A DNA stretch of 23,746 nucleotides from Candidatus Tayloriibacteriota bacterium (GTDB lineage: Bacteria > Patescibacteriota > Minisyncoccia > Phycocordibacterales > PALSA-1337). Shown one piece after another: positions 7,097 to 15,251 of the stretch (its first letter is position 1; each line of letters opens with the position of its first letter). The notes beneath the pieces are model-generated. The model made no database searches and was not told where the DNA came from. It saw only the letters and a program-made list of their open reading frames with translations. A program made the translations under genes and the position numbers. The stretch covers positions 47,155-70,900 of the forward strand of contig JAPLZI010000064.1 of assembly GCA_026395095.1 (NCBI GenBank). The letters are read 5' to 3'.

Positions 7097-9031
7097 ATGT
7101 CTGACGAGAATAATCGTATTGAGGATCTTAAGCAATCATTGTATTCCCGCAATGCTCCGGATGTCCGTTCACGGAGGAGACAGCATATTAGCAATGAGAC
7201 TTCAGATGTTCCATCAGATTGGGGTAACACTGGAGAGCAGAATGGAACGGGAGTGTCAGGCGGAGCATCTAACGAGTCACATCATTCAATGTCATTTTTC
7301 ACCAAACTTTTGATATTTTCCGCGATCTTCTGTGTGATCGCTGTCGGGGTTGGGGCATACGTATTTTGGAACGGAGCCAATTTTATTTCTGGAAATAATA
7401 TCGAGATAAACATAAGCGGGCCGATCTCTGTTCCTGGCGGTACGCCCGTGTCATTTACTATCACCGTTAAAAACAAGAATACCGTGGCCCTAAAGACGGC
7501 CGATCTCTCAGTTCATTTTCCTGCCGGAACGACTGACCCGGCTGACACTACCCAGTCTCTCGAAGTTTACAGAGAGGCTTTAGGGGATCTTCCTTCCGGC
7601 GGATCAGTTACGAAGAATGTGGATGCAGTCATCTTTGGCGAACAAAATCTCCAGAAGAAGATCACTGCGGCAGTCACATACGGCATTGCCGGTTCAAATT
7701 CCGTGTTCACAAAGGAATCTAGTTATGATGTCATAGTCAATGCTTCGCCTGTTTCGCTTACTACATCGGCCCCAGAAGAGGCTATTTCGGGGCAACCTTT
7801 CGATCTTAATATCGATATCAAATCAAATTCAACGAATACGATAAAAAATGTGATCATGCGGGCGGCATATCCTTTTGGTTACACTTTCAAGTCTTCGACT
7901 GTCCGCCCGGTCAATGGCGACAATGTCTGGTCAATAGGCGACATACCGCCCGGGGGAGAACGCAAGATAAGTATCAAGGGTGCGCTTACCGGTGAAGATA
8001 GCGATTTCAAAGTCTTTCATTTTACTGTCGGTGCAAAGAGTCCCAGCAATCCGACGATCATCGGCACTACATTCATGGAAACAGAGCAGGTCCTAAACAT
8101 AAAAAAACCATTTGTCACAATTACGATCGCTGTCGATGGGGATGCTTCGAGGGATGATCATGTCGGTTTTATCGGCCGGCCTCTCCAAATGAACTTGCGT
8201 TGGGAGAACAATCTTCCGGAAACATTGTCGAACGTCGTTATTACGGCGCACCTTGCTGGATCGGCCTATGACAAGAATAATGTTTCTACCTGGAATGGTT
8301 ATTTCCGATCGCTCTCTGACGATGTTATCTGGGACCAGAAGACAAATCCGGAGCTGGCATCGATTGCATCGGGTGCCAACGGGTCTTTGTCCTTCAGTGT
8401 CACTCCTTCGGAGAGTCAGGGATCTTATACCCACATTCTCAATCCCGAAATAACGATTTCAAGTACGGCGTCCGGAGACAGGACAAGCTCCAATAATGTG
8501 CCTCTCAATACTGGCACAGTCATCCGCAAAATAAGAATTGCTACGACTGCCTCGTTGTCGAGTCGCCTTGTGAGGAATGGTGGTGCATTTGTAAATTATG
8601 GTCCGATACCGCCCGTAGCCGAAAAGAAAACGACTTACACGGTTATTTGGTCGGTTGAAAATACTTCGAACATGATAAGTAACGGAGTCGTCTCGGCGAC
8701 TTTGCCACCGGGTGTTTCTTGGGCGGGAGAAGTGAGTCCGAAAGGCGAAGATATTACCTATGATAAGAATAGTGGCAAGGTTACATGGAATGTCGGCAAC
8801 ATTGAAGCTTTCACTTCTGCCAATAATATCCGCAAGGAAGCGCAATTCCAGATAATAGTCGAACCTTCTGTTGATCAGATCGGTTCAGCACCTATAGTGG
8901 TAAATCCAGCCAGCTTTACTGGTACGGACAGTTGGACTGGCTCTAAGGTGGAAAGTTCGCAGGGTTATCTGACCACGAGTTTCAATACGGATCCGACTTT
9001 CAAGCCAGGAGACGCGGCGGTGGTACGGTAG
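7097..9031 (+). CDS. membrane-anchored extracellular protein with DUF11/CARDB-like Ig repeats
   Basis: 644 aa of unknown precise function. The N-terminal ~65 residues are polar and probably cytoplasmic (several Arg and Asn, low complexity GTGVSGGASNE). One membrane segment lies at about 70-91 (KLLIFSAIFCVIAVGVGAYVF). The rest is predicted outside the cell as serial beta-sandwich modules with recurring features: ISGPISVPGGTPVSFTITVKNKN near the first, then SGQPFDLNIDIKSNSTNTIKNV, GRPLQMNLRWENNLPETLSNV and KKTTYTVIWSVENTSNMISN, each followed by a GDIPPGG- or LPPGV-like turn. That pattern is known from DUF11/CARDB adhesion or surface proteins, and I infer a cell-surface structural role. It has its own -10 box and stands between recO and glyS without an evident partner. 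Confidence 0.75.
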   Translation: MSDENNRIEDLKQSLYSRNAPDVRSRRRQHISNETSDVPSDWGNTGEQNGTGVSGGASNESHHSMSFFTKLLIFSAIFCVIAVGVGAYVFWNGANFISGNNIEINISGPISVPGGTPVSFTITVKNKNTVALKTADLSVHFPAGTTDPADTTQSLEVYREALGDLPSGGSVTKNVDAVIFGEQNLQKKITAAVTYGIAGSNSVFTKESSYDVIVNASPVSLTTSAPEEAISGQPFDLNIDIKSNSTNTIKNVIMRAAYPFGYTFKSSTVRPVNGDNVWSIGDIPPGGERKISIKGALTGEDSDFKVFHFTVGAKSPSNPTIIGTTFMETEQVLNIKKPFVTITIAVDGDASRDDHVGFIGRPLQMNLRWENNLPETLSNVVITAHLAGSAYDKNNVSTWNGYFRSLSDDVIWDQKTNPELASIASGANGSLSFSVTPSESQGSYTHILNPEITISSTASGDRTSSNNVPLNTGTVIRKIRIATTASLSSRLVRNGGAFVNYGPIPPVAEKKTTYTVIWSVENTSNMISNGVVSATLPPGVSWAGEVSPKGEDITYDKNSGKVTWNVGNIEAFTSANNIRKEAQFQIIVEPSVDQIGSAPIVVNPASFTGTDSWTGSKVESSQGYLTTSFNTDPTFKPGDAAVVR

Positions 9032-9075
9032 TGCTGGGGATGGGAAGAAAAGTGGCGCTGTGCTGGTGATTAGAG

Positions 9076-9081
9076 TAAAAT
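9076..9081 (+). promoter_or_regulatory. -10 box TAAAAT for glyS, leaderless architecture
   Basis: TAAAAT ends 6 nt before the glyS ATG (9088), so +1 should coincide with the start codon. No Shine-Dalgarno is present and no clear -35. Confidence 0.5.
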
Positions 9082-9087
9082 GCCCCT

Positions 9088-10428
9088 ATGCAAAAAGAGC
9101 AAAAAAATGAGGAATTAATGGATTCTATCGTGTCTCTGTGCAAGAGGCGAGGTTTTATATTTCAGGGGTCGGAGATATATGGCGGTTTGGCTGGAACATG
9201 GGATTATGGACCTTATGGTGTAGCTCTGAAAAATAATATCAAAGCCCTATGGTGGAAGCGCTTTGTAGAGGGTCGCGATGATATGTACGGAATGGACGCA
9301 GCTATCCTCATGAATCCTAGGACATGGGAAGCGAGCGGACACGTGTCCGGTTTTGCTGATCCACTGGTTGAATGCGCGAAGTGCAAACATCGTTTTCGCG
9401 CTGATCAGATTCCTGTAGAAAATGCAAAGACGAACAAATGTCCGGATTGTGATGGTAAATTGGGTGAAGCCAGACAGTTCAACATGATGTTCAAGACTCA
9501 TGTTGGCGCCATCGAGGATGCTTCTTCGGTTTCTTATTTGCGTCCGGAGACTGCCCAGGGTATGTTTGTAAATTTCAAAAATATCATAGATACATTTCAT
9601 CCGAGGCTTCCTTTTGGTATGGCGCAGATAGGGAAGGCTTTCAGGAATGAGATCGCGCCGCGTGATTTCCTGTTCCGTTCGCGTGAGTTCGAGCAAATGG
9701 AGATCGAATATTTCGTTGACCCGGAGAATTGGAAGGATTCCTTCGAGCATTTCCTAAAAGAAGTGCATGCTTTCAATAAAGACATAGGATTAGACGCCGG
9801 CAAGGTTCATGAATTGGAAGTGCCAGACAACGAACGGGCTTTTTATTCCAAGCGAACGATTGATTTTGAGTTTGATTTTCCGTTTGGTAGGAGCGAGCTT
9901 TATGGCTTGGCATACAGAACGGATTATGATCTCAAGAAACATTCGGAGTTCAGTACAGTAGACCTTTCATATTATGATGATGAGGCAAAAAAGCGGTTCA
10001 TTCCGCATTGCATCGAGCCGTCGTTCGGCGTTGATCGATCGCTTCTGGCAGTGCTTTCAAATGCTTACACGGAGGACGAGATGGGTGGCGAGAAACGCAC
10101 TTATTTGAAACTTGCTCCGTCAGTTGCGCCTGTTAAGATCGCAGTTTTTCCGTTGCTCAAGAATAAGCCGGAGTTGGTGAAGAAAGCTCGCGAAATATAT
10201 GCGATGCTCAAAAAAGAATTTGGCGCGGTTGAATTTGACGACAATGGCAATATCGGCAAGCGCTACCGCCGTCAGGATGAGATTGGTACACCTTTCTGCG
10301 TGACTGTTGATTTTGAGACTATAGAAAAAAGCGCGGGCGTTACTGTGCGTGATAGGGATACGGGGAAACAAGAACGCATAAAAGAAGGGCAGGAACTTAT
10401 TGATTTTTTGTACAAAACTATCGGCTAG
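9088..10428 (+). CDS. glyS: glycyl-tRNA synthetase, single-chain dimeric type
   Basis: Class II synthetase of the homodimeric kind (not the alpha2-beta2 bacterial form) that charges tRNA-Gly. At 446 aa it is close to the compact bacterial length. Visible: the GGLAGTWDYGPYGVALKNNI N-terminal block, MNPRTWEASGHVSGFADPL, a zinc-ribbon-like pair CAKCKHRF and CPDCDGK, YLRPETAQGMFVNFKNI, the motif 2 region GKAFRNEIAPRDFLFRSREFEQMEIEYF, and motif 3 CIEPSFGVDRSLLAVL. An anticodon-binding domain follows from about residue 345 (APVKIAVFPLL...GTPFCVTVDFE...VTVRDRDTGKQ). The start is fixed by the -10 box 6 nt upstream. No terminator follows within 20 nt; a separate promoter begins there. Confidence 0.97.
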   Translation: MQKEQKNEELMDSIVSLCKRRGFIFQGSEIYGGLAGTWDYGPYGVALKNNIKALWWKRFVEGRDDMYGMDAAILMNPRTWEASGHVSGFADPLVECAKCKHRFRADQIPVENAKTNKCPDCDGKLGEARQFNMMFKTHVGAIEDASSVSYLRPETAQGMFVNFKNIIDTFHPRLPFGMAQIGKAFRNEIAPRDFLFRSREFEQMEIEYFVDPENWKDSFEHFLKEVHAFNKDIGLDAGKVHELEVPDNERAFYSKRTIDFEFDFPFGRSELYGLAYRTDYDLKKHSEFSTVDLSYYDDEAKKRFIPHCIEPSFGVDRSLLAVLSNAYTEDEMGGEKRTYLKLAPSVAPVKIAVFPLLKNKPELVKKAREIYAMLKKEFGAVEFDDNGNIGKRYRRQDEIGTPFCVTVDFETIEKSAGVTVRDRDTGKQERIKEGQELIDFLYKTIG

Positions 10429-10448
10429 TTGCATATCCACAGCCCCCC

Positions 10449-10476
10449 TTGCGTCGTTTTTGTGTTCTGGTACAGT
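10449..10476 (+). promoter_or_regulatory. promoter of the small gene downstream of glyS
   Basis: TTGCGT (10449-10454), 16-bp spacer, TACAGT (10471-10476) with an extended TGG just upstream. Expected +1 is about 10483, giving a leader of some 65 nt to the ATG at 10548. Confidence 0.5.
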
Positions 10477-10547
10477 TTAGTCTAGCCGCTCCTTCTATTG
10501 TGTCTTCGCCTTCGTCGAATTCAGTAGACGGGGAGGCCAATCCACCC

Positions 10548-10736
10548 ATGAAAATGATGCATTCCCTCCGCGGCACGCACGATCCAACCTTCACGACTTC
10601 GAAGGCCACCGTTGCTCGCCGTTTTACGACCACCGCTCCCGGCGCCGATCAAGTCCACAAGGGCGGTGTTGGCATGCCGTTCCAGTTCACCCTCGCCAAC
10701 ACTTTCGAAGTCTCCACGATCATCGCGACGAGCTAG
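10548..10736 (+). CDS. small hypothetical protein, 62 aa
   Basis: Unrecognised. The frame is open from 10449 (95 aa), but that region overlaps the promoter, so I choose the ATG at 10548 (MKMMHSLRGTHDP). A GGGGAGG lies about 11 nt upstream, a rather long spacing for a Shine-Dalgarno. Codons strongly prefer C in the third position (ttc, acc, gtc, atc), which argues for real, well-expressed coding sequence and differs from the A/T-richer neighbours. The protein is Thr-rich and basic, with no membrane segment or Cys. It has its own promoter and a strong terminator 31 nt after the stop, so it is a monocistronic unit. A structured non-coding RNA in the same transcript is the main alternative. Confidence 0.45.
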   Translation: MKMMHSLRGTHDPTFTTSKATVARRFTTTAPGADQVHKGGVGMPFQFTLANTFEVSTIIATS

Positions 10737-10766
10737 CACGGTCAAAGAGCTAGTAAGTTGCACAAC

Positions 10767-10799
10767 CCCACTCGGTTTTACCGGGTGGGTAATTTTTTT
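10767..10799 (+). terminator. intrinsic terminator
   Basis: CCCACTCGG (10767-10775), loop TTTTA, CCGGGTGGG (10781-10789), then TAATTTTTTT. Nine base pairs including one G-U, followed by a 7-T run. Confidence 0.85.
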
Positions 10800-10830
10800 A
10801 GACGCCCTTGTTCACATGGCATAGTTAGGC

Positions 10831-10836
10831 TACTAT
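10831..10836 (+). promoter_or_regulatory. -10 box TACTAT for the M16 peptidase gene
   Basis: TACTAT with TTGTTC 17 bp upstream (10808-10813) as a partial -35. Seven nt lie between the -10 and the ATG, so the leader is about 1 nt. Confidence 0.5.
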
Positions 10837-10843
10837 TGAATTC

Positions 10844-12115
10844 ATGAAATTCAACAAAACTACTCTCAAGAACGGCGTTCGTCTCATAACGATACCCATG
10901 ATCGACAATCCTTCCATCGCGGTTCTCGTCATGGTTGAGGCCGGCTCGAAATATGAAAATAAAAAGAACAATGGCATATCCCATTTCCTGGAGCATATGG
11001 TTTTCAAAGGCACCCCGAAGAGGCCCAAGATGAGCGATATCTCCCGTGAGCTAGACGGTATTGGTGCTCATTACAACGCCTTTACCGGTCAGGAGGTTAC
11101 CGGTTACTGGGTCAAGGCAGATGCCCGTCATCTCGACACAGCCCTCGATGTAGTTTCAGATATGTATCTAAACCCTCTTTTCGATGAAAAAGAGATTGAA
11201 AAAGAAAAAGGTGTCATCATCGAAGAAATGCGCATGTATCGCGATCTGCCACAGCGCCATGTGCATGATGTCTTGTCTGAACTGATGCATGGTGATCAGC
11301 CGGCCGGCTGGAATATCATAGGCACAGAAGAAAACATTCGGTCATTCAGTCGCGATTCGTTCGTCTCATATCGTAATGATCATTACGTCGGTTCGGCAAC
11401 TATTGTCACTGTCGCGGGGTCTTTCGATGAGAAAGATATCATTGATAGAGTAGAAAAAGCTTTTATTAAAATCTCGACGGTAGAAAAGAAGGGAAAACTG
11501 CCAGTAAAAGAGTCCCAGAAATCACCGGCAGTAAAAACCGAATACAAAGAGACTGATCAGACTCACCTCGTTATAGCCGTGCGCACATTCTCCATACACG
11601 ACCCGAGGATCCCCGCAATGCAGGTTTTGTCCACGATCTTAGGCGGTGGTATGAGCTCACGTCTATTTACCAAAATGCGCGATGAACTAGGTATATGTTA
11701 TTACATAAGAGCGTCGAATGACCCGTTCACTGACCACGGCGATCTCACAATATCGGCTGGCGTCGACAATGGCCGCGTCGAAATAGCTGTAAAAGAGATC
11801 CTTGCCGCATGTGCCCAGCTCAAAACCAAACTCGTAGGGCAGGCTGAACTCAAAAAAGCCAAGGATTATATTGCCGGTACGACACTGCTCGAACTTGAGA
11901 CATCAGAGGCTCGGGCTGAATTTGCCGGTGGCGAGGAGATCCTAAAAGGGAAAATAGAGAGTCCGGAAGAACATATTAGTAAGGTCAACGCAGTCACGGC
12001 GGCTGATATTCAGAGGCTGGCACAAGAGATTTTTGTAGATTCGGGTCTCAATTTGGCGCTTGTCGGCAGGGCCAAGACCGAAAAACTCTCACCCCTACTT
12101 AGTTTTACCGAATAG
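10844..12115 (+). CDS. M16-family zinc metallopeptidase (processing-peptidase-like)
   Basis: 423 aa, the length of a single-chain two-domain M16B peptidase such as the mitochondrial-processing-peptidase-beta-like bacterial enzymes. The inverted zinc motif HxxEH is present as H47-F-L-E50-H51 in GISHFLEHMVFKG, with the third ligand glutamate about 76 residues on (E127/E128 in VIIEEMRMY). The second, non-catalytic domain has the typical LGGGMSSRLFTKMRDELGICYYI block. No signal peptide or membrane segment is seen, so it acts in the cytosol or by unusual export. These enzymes cut short peptides or presequence-like substrates; the substrate here is unknown. The next gene (AI-2E-family transporter) follows after 23 nt with its own -10. 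Confidence 0.93.
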   Translation: MKFNKTTLKNGVRLITIPMIDNPSIAVLVMVEAGSKYENKKNNGISHFLEHMVFKGTPKRPKMSDISRELDGIGAHYNAFTGQEVTGYWVKADARHLDTALDVVSDMYLNPLFDEKEIEKEKGVIIEEMRMYRDLPQRHVHDVLSELMHGDQPAGWNIIGTEENIRSFSRDSFVSYRNDHYVGSATIVTVAGSFDEKDIIDRVEKAFIKISTVEKKGKLPVKESQKSPAVKTEYKETDQTHLVIAVRTFSIHDPRIPAMQVLSTILGGGMSSRLFTKMRDELGICYYIRASNDPFTDHGDLTISAGVDNGRVEIAVKEILAACAQLKTKLVGQAELKKAKDYIAGTTLLELETSEARAEFAGGEEILKGKIESPEEHISKVNAVTAADIQRLAQEIFVDSGLNLALVGRAKTEKLSPLLSFTE

Positions 12116-12126
12116 GAGTCCGGTGT

Positions 12127-12132
12127 TACAAT
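12127..12132 (+). promoter_or_regulatory. extended -10 box TACAAT, leaderless architecture
   Basis: TGTTACAAT is an extended -10 that ends exactly 6 nt before the ATG at 12139. The expected +1 is the A of ATG. No Shine-Dalgarno. Confidence 0.6.
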
Positions 12133-12138
12133 GCGTTT

Positions 12139-13221
12139 ATGTCGGAACCTTCCCTTGTTAAGCACTCTCTAGCCACGAGCAGTATCGTGAAATTTTTTCT
12201 TGTCGGTATCCTATTTTTTGTCATTTACTATATTTCCAATGTGGTTTTGGCAGTAGTTGCCGCAGTAATTTTGGCATCATCAGTGGAACCGGCAGTATTA
12301 AAACTGCAAAAATACCGTGTCCACCGAGTCCTGGCTGTAATATTCGTCTACCTTTTTATTGCCATATGTCTCATGGCGCTCATAATTTTCTTTGTGCCGA
12401 TTGTGGCTAACGAACTGATTGCATTCCTGCAGAATGTTCCTCAGACATTTTCGGTTGAGAATTTTTGGGCTCCAGTCCAGAGCCTTGGCATTAATGTAGG
12501 ACAAACTTCCATTGCCCCGGGCACAATATCGATGAATGATTTTATCGGAGGTTTACAGTCTCTCATCACAGGCTCTTCCACGGGAGCCTTCCAGACGGCC
12601 ACCTTTATTTTCGGCGGACTTCTTGGTTTTATACTCATAGTCGTCCTGGCCTTTTATTTTTCTGTTCAGGAAGATGGTGTTGCTGATTTCTTGCGTATAG
12701 TGACTCCGATAAGGCACCATAATTATATTATTGATCTTTGGAAGCGCTCTCAGCGAAAAATAGGGTATTGGCTCCAAGGACAGCTCATACTGGGAGTAGT
12801 GGTTGGTGTTCTGGTATATCTCACTCTACTCATTGTGGGGATCAAGCACGCATTGCTCCTGGCGCTTTTGGCTGCCGTTTTTGAGATTATCCCTGTATTC
12901 GGTCCGATTATCTCTTCTGTGCCGGCCATACTGCTTGCTTTTGCTGATGCGGGCATCGGGACCGGCGTATTGCTCATAGGCCTTTATATCATCATCTACC
13001 AATTCGAAAGTCAGCTTTTTTATCCCTTGGTCGTGCGAAAGATCGTGGGTATTTCGCCTATCGTAGTCATTTTGGCTCTTATCGTCGGTGCCAAGCTGGC
13101 GGGTATTCTCGGCGCGCTTATAGCTGTTCCGCTCTCGGCTGTTCTCATGGAATACATCAATGACGTCGACAAACGCAAGAAGGCACAAATAGCCGAGAGT
13201 ATATCGTCCACAAAAATATGA
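12139..13221 (+). CDS. AI-2E family (PerM/TqsA-like) membrane transporter
   Basis: 360-aa polytopic membrane protein. Two N-terminal hydrophobic spans (about 18-50 and 62-86), an extracytoplasmic segment about 90-150, then a span with FIFGGLLGFILIVVLAFYFSVQEDG. The C-terminal half carries QGQLILGVVVGVLVYL, the family signature LAAVFEIIPVFGPIISSVPAILLA and the LFYPLVVRKIVGISPIVVILALIVGAKLAGILGALIAVPLSAVL region. The family includes autoinducer-2 exporters, Na+/H+ antiporters and general permeases, so the substrate cannot be read from sequence. Its stop overlaps the metG start as ATGA, which points to translational coupling between the two. Confidence 0.93.
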   Translation: MSEPSLVKHSLATSSIVKFFLVGILFFVIYYISNVVLAVVAAVILASSVEPAVLKLQKYRVHRVLAVIFVYLFIAICLMALIIFFVPIVANELIAFLQNVPQTFSVENFWAPVQSLGINVGQTSIAPGTISMNDFIGGLQSLITGSSTGAFQTATFIFGGLLGFILIVVLAFYFSVQEDGVADFLRIVTPIRHHNYIIDLWKRSQRKIGYWLQGQLILGVVVGVLVYLTLLIVGIKHALLLALLAAVFEIIPVFGPIISSVPAILLAFADAGIGTGVLLIGLYIIIYQFESQLFYPLVVRKIVGISPIVVILALIVGAKLAGILGALIAVPLSAVLMEYINDVDKRKKAQIAESISSTKI

Positions 13222-14681
13222 AAAATAAGACTTTTTACATAACTACGACTTTGCCGTACGTAAATGCTGAGCCGCATATCGGCTTTGCTATGGAAATAAT
13301 TCGGGCCGATATCATCGCGCGCTGGAAAAAACTGTTAGGCTATGATGTGTTCTTCAACACTGGAACAGATGAACATGGTCTGAAGATTTACAGGAAAGCT
13401 CAAGAACTAAATATTCCGGTCCAAAAGTATTGTGATGAGGCGGCACAGAAATTTAAAGATCTAACTAATATGCTCGGTATCTCACCTGAAGTGAATTTTA
13501 TTCGCACCACAGATCCTCATCATATCGCAGCCGCGCAGGAATTTTGGAAGAGAGTAGATAAGGGTGGGTTTATATACAAGAAAAATTATTCTGTGAAGTA
13601 TTGTGTCGGCTGTGAACTAGAAAAGACTGATTCTGAACTGATTAACGGTCGTTGCCCGCTTCACCCTTTGCAGGACTTGGAGATTATCGAGGAGGAAAAT
13701 TACTTTTTCAAATTCAGTGTGTTCCAACAGAAGCTGTTGGACATGTACGAGAAGAATCCCAGCTTCGTTTTGCCGGATTTTAGGTTCAATGAAATAAAGG
13801 CTTTTGTTAAGCGCGGGTTGGAGGATTTTAGTATTTCCAGATTGGCTTCAAAAATGCCCTGGGGCGTCGTGGTTCCTAGAGATGAGTCGCAGGTTATGTT
13901 TGTTTGGTTTGATGCACTCATAAATTATATATCTTCGACGGGCTGGCCGGATTGTGTCGCTGACTTTGAGAGACGATGGGTAAATGCAGATGGTGTCGTT
14001 CAATATTGCGGTAAGGATAATTTGCGACAACAGTCAGCGATGTGGCAGGCGATGCTCATGGCTGCTGGGCTGCCAAACTCCAAAACGATAGTGATTGACG
14101 GGTTTATCACAGGCGAGGGTGGAGTTAAAATGTCAAAATCCCTTGGCAACACGGTGAATCCGCTCAAGATAGTCACTCAATATGGCAAAGAAGCCCTGCG
14201 TTATTATTTGGCGCGAGAGGTTTCTTCTTTTGAAGACAGTCCTTTTACGATGGAGAAATTCAAGGAGGCCTATAATGCGGGGTTAGCGAACGGAATAGGG
14301 AATCTGGTCAGTAGAGTAATGAAAATGGCGCAGGATAATCTCGAAGCACCGATTAAAGTGCCGGTTAGTGTTGGCGACGCTACTAGTGGCGCGATTCCAG
14401 ATGATTTTAAGGCGGCTATAGAAAGGTTTGATATTCATGCGGCCTCGAATATTATCTGGCAGCATATTTCTGAAGCTGACCACATCATCCAGGACAGACA
14501 GCCATTCAAGCTCATAAAGACGGATAAAGTTGCGGCGCAAGGAATCATTCGTGATCTATGCGTTCGTTTGTTCGTGATTGCTCAGATGTTAGGGCCGATA
14601 TTACCGGACACCTCAGGGACTATTAAAGAGTTGATAAAAACTAATAAGACGCCTGCTACACCGCTGTTTGTGAGGAAATAG
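13218..14681 (+). CDS. metG: methionyl-tRNA synthetase
   Basis: Class I synthetase that charges both initiator and elongator tRNA-Met. 487 aa. The HIGH box is HIGF in PYVNAEPHIGFAMEI, followed by NTGTDEHGLKI. A single zinc-knuckle-type insert is visible as CVGCELEKTDSELINGRCPLHP. KMSKS occurs exactly in GGVKMSKSLGN. The C-terminal helical anticodon domain is present (ADHIIQDRQPFKLIK, LCVRLFVIAQMLGPILPDTS). The protein stops there and lacks the extra C-terminal tRNA-binding (EMAP-like) domain of longer MetRS. The start overlaps the upstream gene by 4 nt. No Shine-Dalgarno or own promoter is evident. Confidence 0.97.
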   Translation: MKNKTFYITTTLPYVNAEPHIGFAMEIIRADIIARWKKLLGYDVFFNTGTDEHGLKIYRKAQELNIPVQKYCDEAAQKFKDLTNMLGISPEVNFIRTTDPHHIAAAQEFWKRVDKGGFIYKKNYSVKYCVGCELEKTDSELINGRCPLHPLQDLEIIEEENYFFKFSVFQQKLLDMYEKNPSFVLPDFRFNEIKAFVKRGLEDFSISRLASKMPWGVVVPRDESQVMFVWFDALINYISSTGWPDCVADFERRWVNADGVVQYCGKDNLRQQSAMWQAMLMAAGLPNSKTIVIDGFITGEGGVKMSKSLGNTVNPLKIVTQYGKEALRYYLAREVSSFEDSPFTMEKFKEAYNAGLANGIGNLVSRVMKMAQDNLEAPIKVPVSVGDATSGAIPDDFKAAIERFDIHAASNIIWQHISEADHIIQDRQPFKLIKTDKVAAQGIIRDLCVRLFVIAQMLGPILPDTSGTIKELIKTNKTPATPLFVRK

Positions 14682-14700
14682 AGATTTTTATCACAACATG

Positions 14701-14706
14701 TATAAT
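14701..14706 (+). promoter_or_regulatory. -10 box TATAAT for the 104-aa gene
   Basis: Consensus TATAAT 20 nt after the metG stop. Unlike most promoters in the window it leaves a leader of about 34 nt, and that leader has GAGGT six nt before the ATG, one of the few recognisable Shine-Dalgarno sites here. Confidence 0.55.
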
Positions 14707-14746
14707 GCCATCTGGCACAGCAAACAATCAAAATATGAGGTAAACA

Positions 14747-15061
14747 ATGAAGGATAACACCCGAAATGGGAGAATGCGTATCGTAAAAACACCAAGCGGT
14801 CAGGTCCCGGTTGCGATTCGCAACGAGTGGATTGGAGTTGAAATGCCTTTCCTTGAGGTTGGGATACCACGAGGTTCAGTTGTCGGTGTTGTTAATGGAA
14901 AAAAAGTCAAACCTGCCCAGTGCTTCATTGTTGATCAGCAGGAGGCGCTGAACGCTCTTCGGAAAAAAACACCTGCCGCAGCGGATTGGTGGAATCGTAT
15001 GGGGTTTCCTTGGCCGCTCGGCCAATTCACTTTCAACGCTGAGTGCGCGGAGATTATTTGA
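14747..15061 (+). CDS. hypothetical protein, 104 aa
   Basis: Unrecognised. It has a consensus -10, a leader with Shine-Dalgarno GAGGT, and a strong terminator 24 nt after the stop, so it is a self-contained gene. The N-terminal part is basic (DNTRNGRMRIVKTPSG), and the middle is beta-like with EWIGVEMPFLEVG and GSVVGVVNGKKVKPAQCFIV. The C-terminal part is aromatic-rich (WWNRMGFPWPLGQFTF). No signal peptide or membrane span. The 36-residue middle segment resembles a small beta-barrel, but I cannot name a fold. The leadered, SD-bearing start is different from its neighbours and may mark different expression. Confidence 0.7.
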   Translation: MKDNTRNGRMRIVKTPSGQVPVAIRNEWIGVEMPFLEVGIPRGSVVGVVNGKKVKPAQCFIVDQQEALNALRKKTPAAADWWNRMGFPWPLGQFTFNAECAEII

Positions 15062-15084
15062 CTAGACTTTGCATGGTTTACCCA

Positions 15085-15112
15085 AGGGCGTCCTTTCAGG
15101 CCGCTCTTTTTT
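15085..15112 (+). terminator. intrinsic terminator
   Basis: AGGGCG (15085-15090) pairs with CGCTCT (15102-15107); inside, CCT pairs with AGG across a 1x1 mismatch, loop TTC. A run of six T follows (15107-15112). Confidence 0.8.
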
Positions 15113-15239
15113 GTATCTTTTTATATTCATCTTATGTTCACCAAAAATCTTCATTATTTCTTGAACAAAAATTCATGAAAATTTTATCTTTTCTTCATTA
15201 AAATTTGAACTTTTTTTGAACAAAATTTGAACACTGGTG
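15113..15239. promoter_or_regulatory. A/T-tract region with TTGAAC repeats in 11-bp phase
   Basis: This is the first part of the 390-nt stretch without a gene (15062-15451). TTGAAC occurs at 15161, 15205, 15216 and 15227: the last three are exactly 11 bp apart and the first is 44 bp (4 x 11) before the second. A- and T-tracts of 4-7 bases lie between them. TTCAT recurs at 15150, 15172 and 15194, also 22 bp apart. Such phasing is what bent DNA or a cooperatively bound regulator looks like. It sits directly upstream of the rpsF operon promoter. Confidence 0.5.
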
Positions 15240-15245
15240 TGATAT
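15216..15245 (+). promoter_or_regulatory. probable promoter of the rpsF-ssb-rpsR-recA operon
   Basis: TTGAAC (15216-15221) as -35, an 18-bp spacer, TGATAT (15240-15245) as -10. Expected +1 near 15252. The -35 is itself one of the 11-bp phased repeats. Confidence 0.45.
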
Positions 15246-15251
15246 TCTGAT

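Noticed and set aside
10521..10763. Minus-strand open frame opposite the 62-aa gene
   Set aside because: No promoter or start signal on that strand; promoter and terminator both face plus.
10429..10843. tmRNA or RNase P RNA in the gap after glyS
   Set aside because: No T-arm, CCA end, tag ending in ALAA, or RNase P core sequences could be found.
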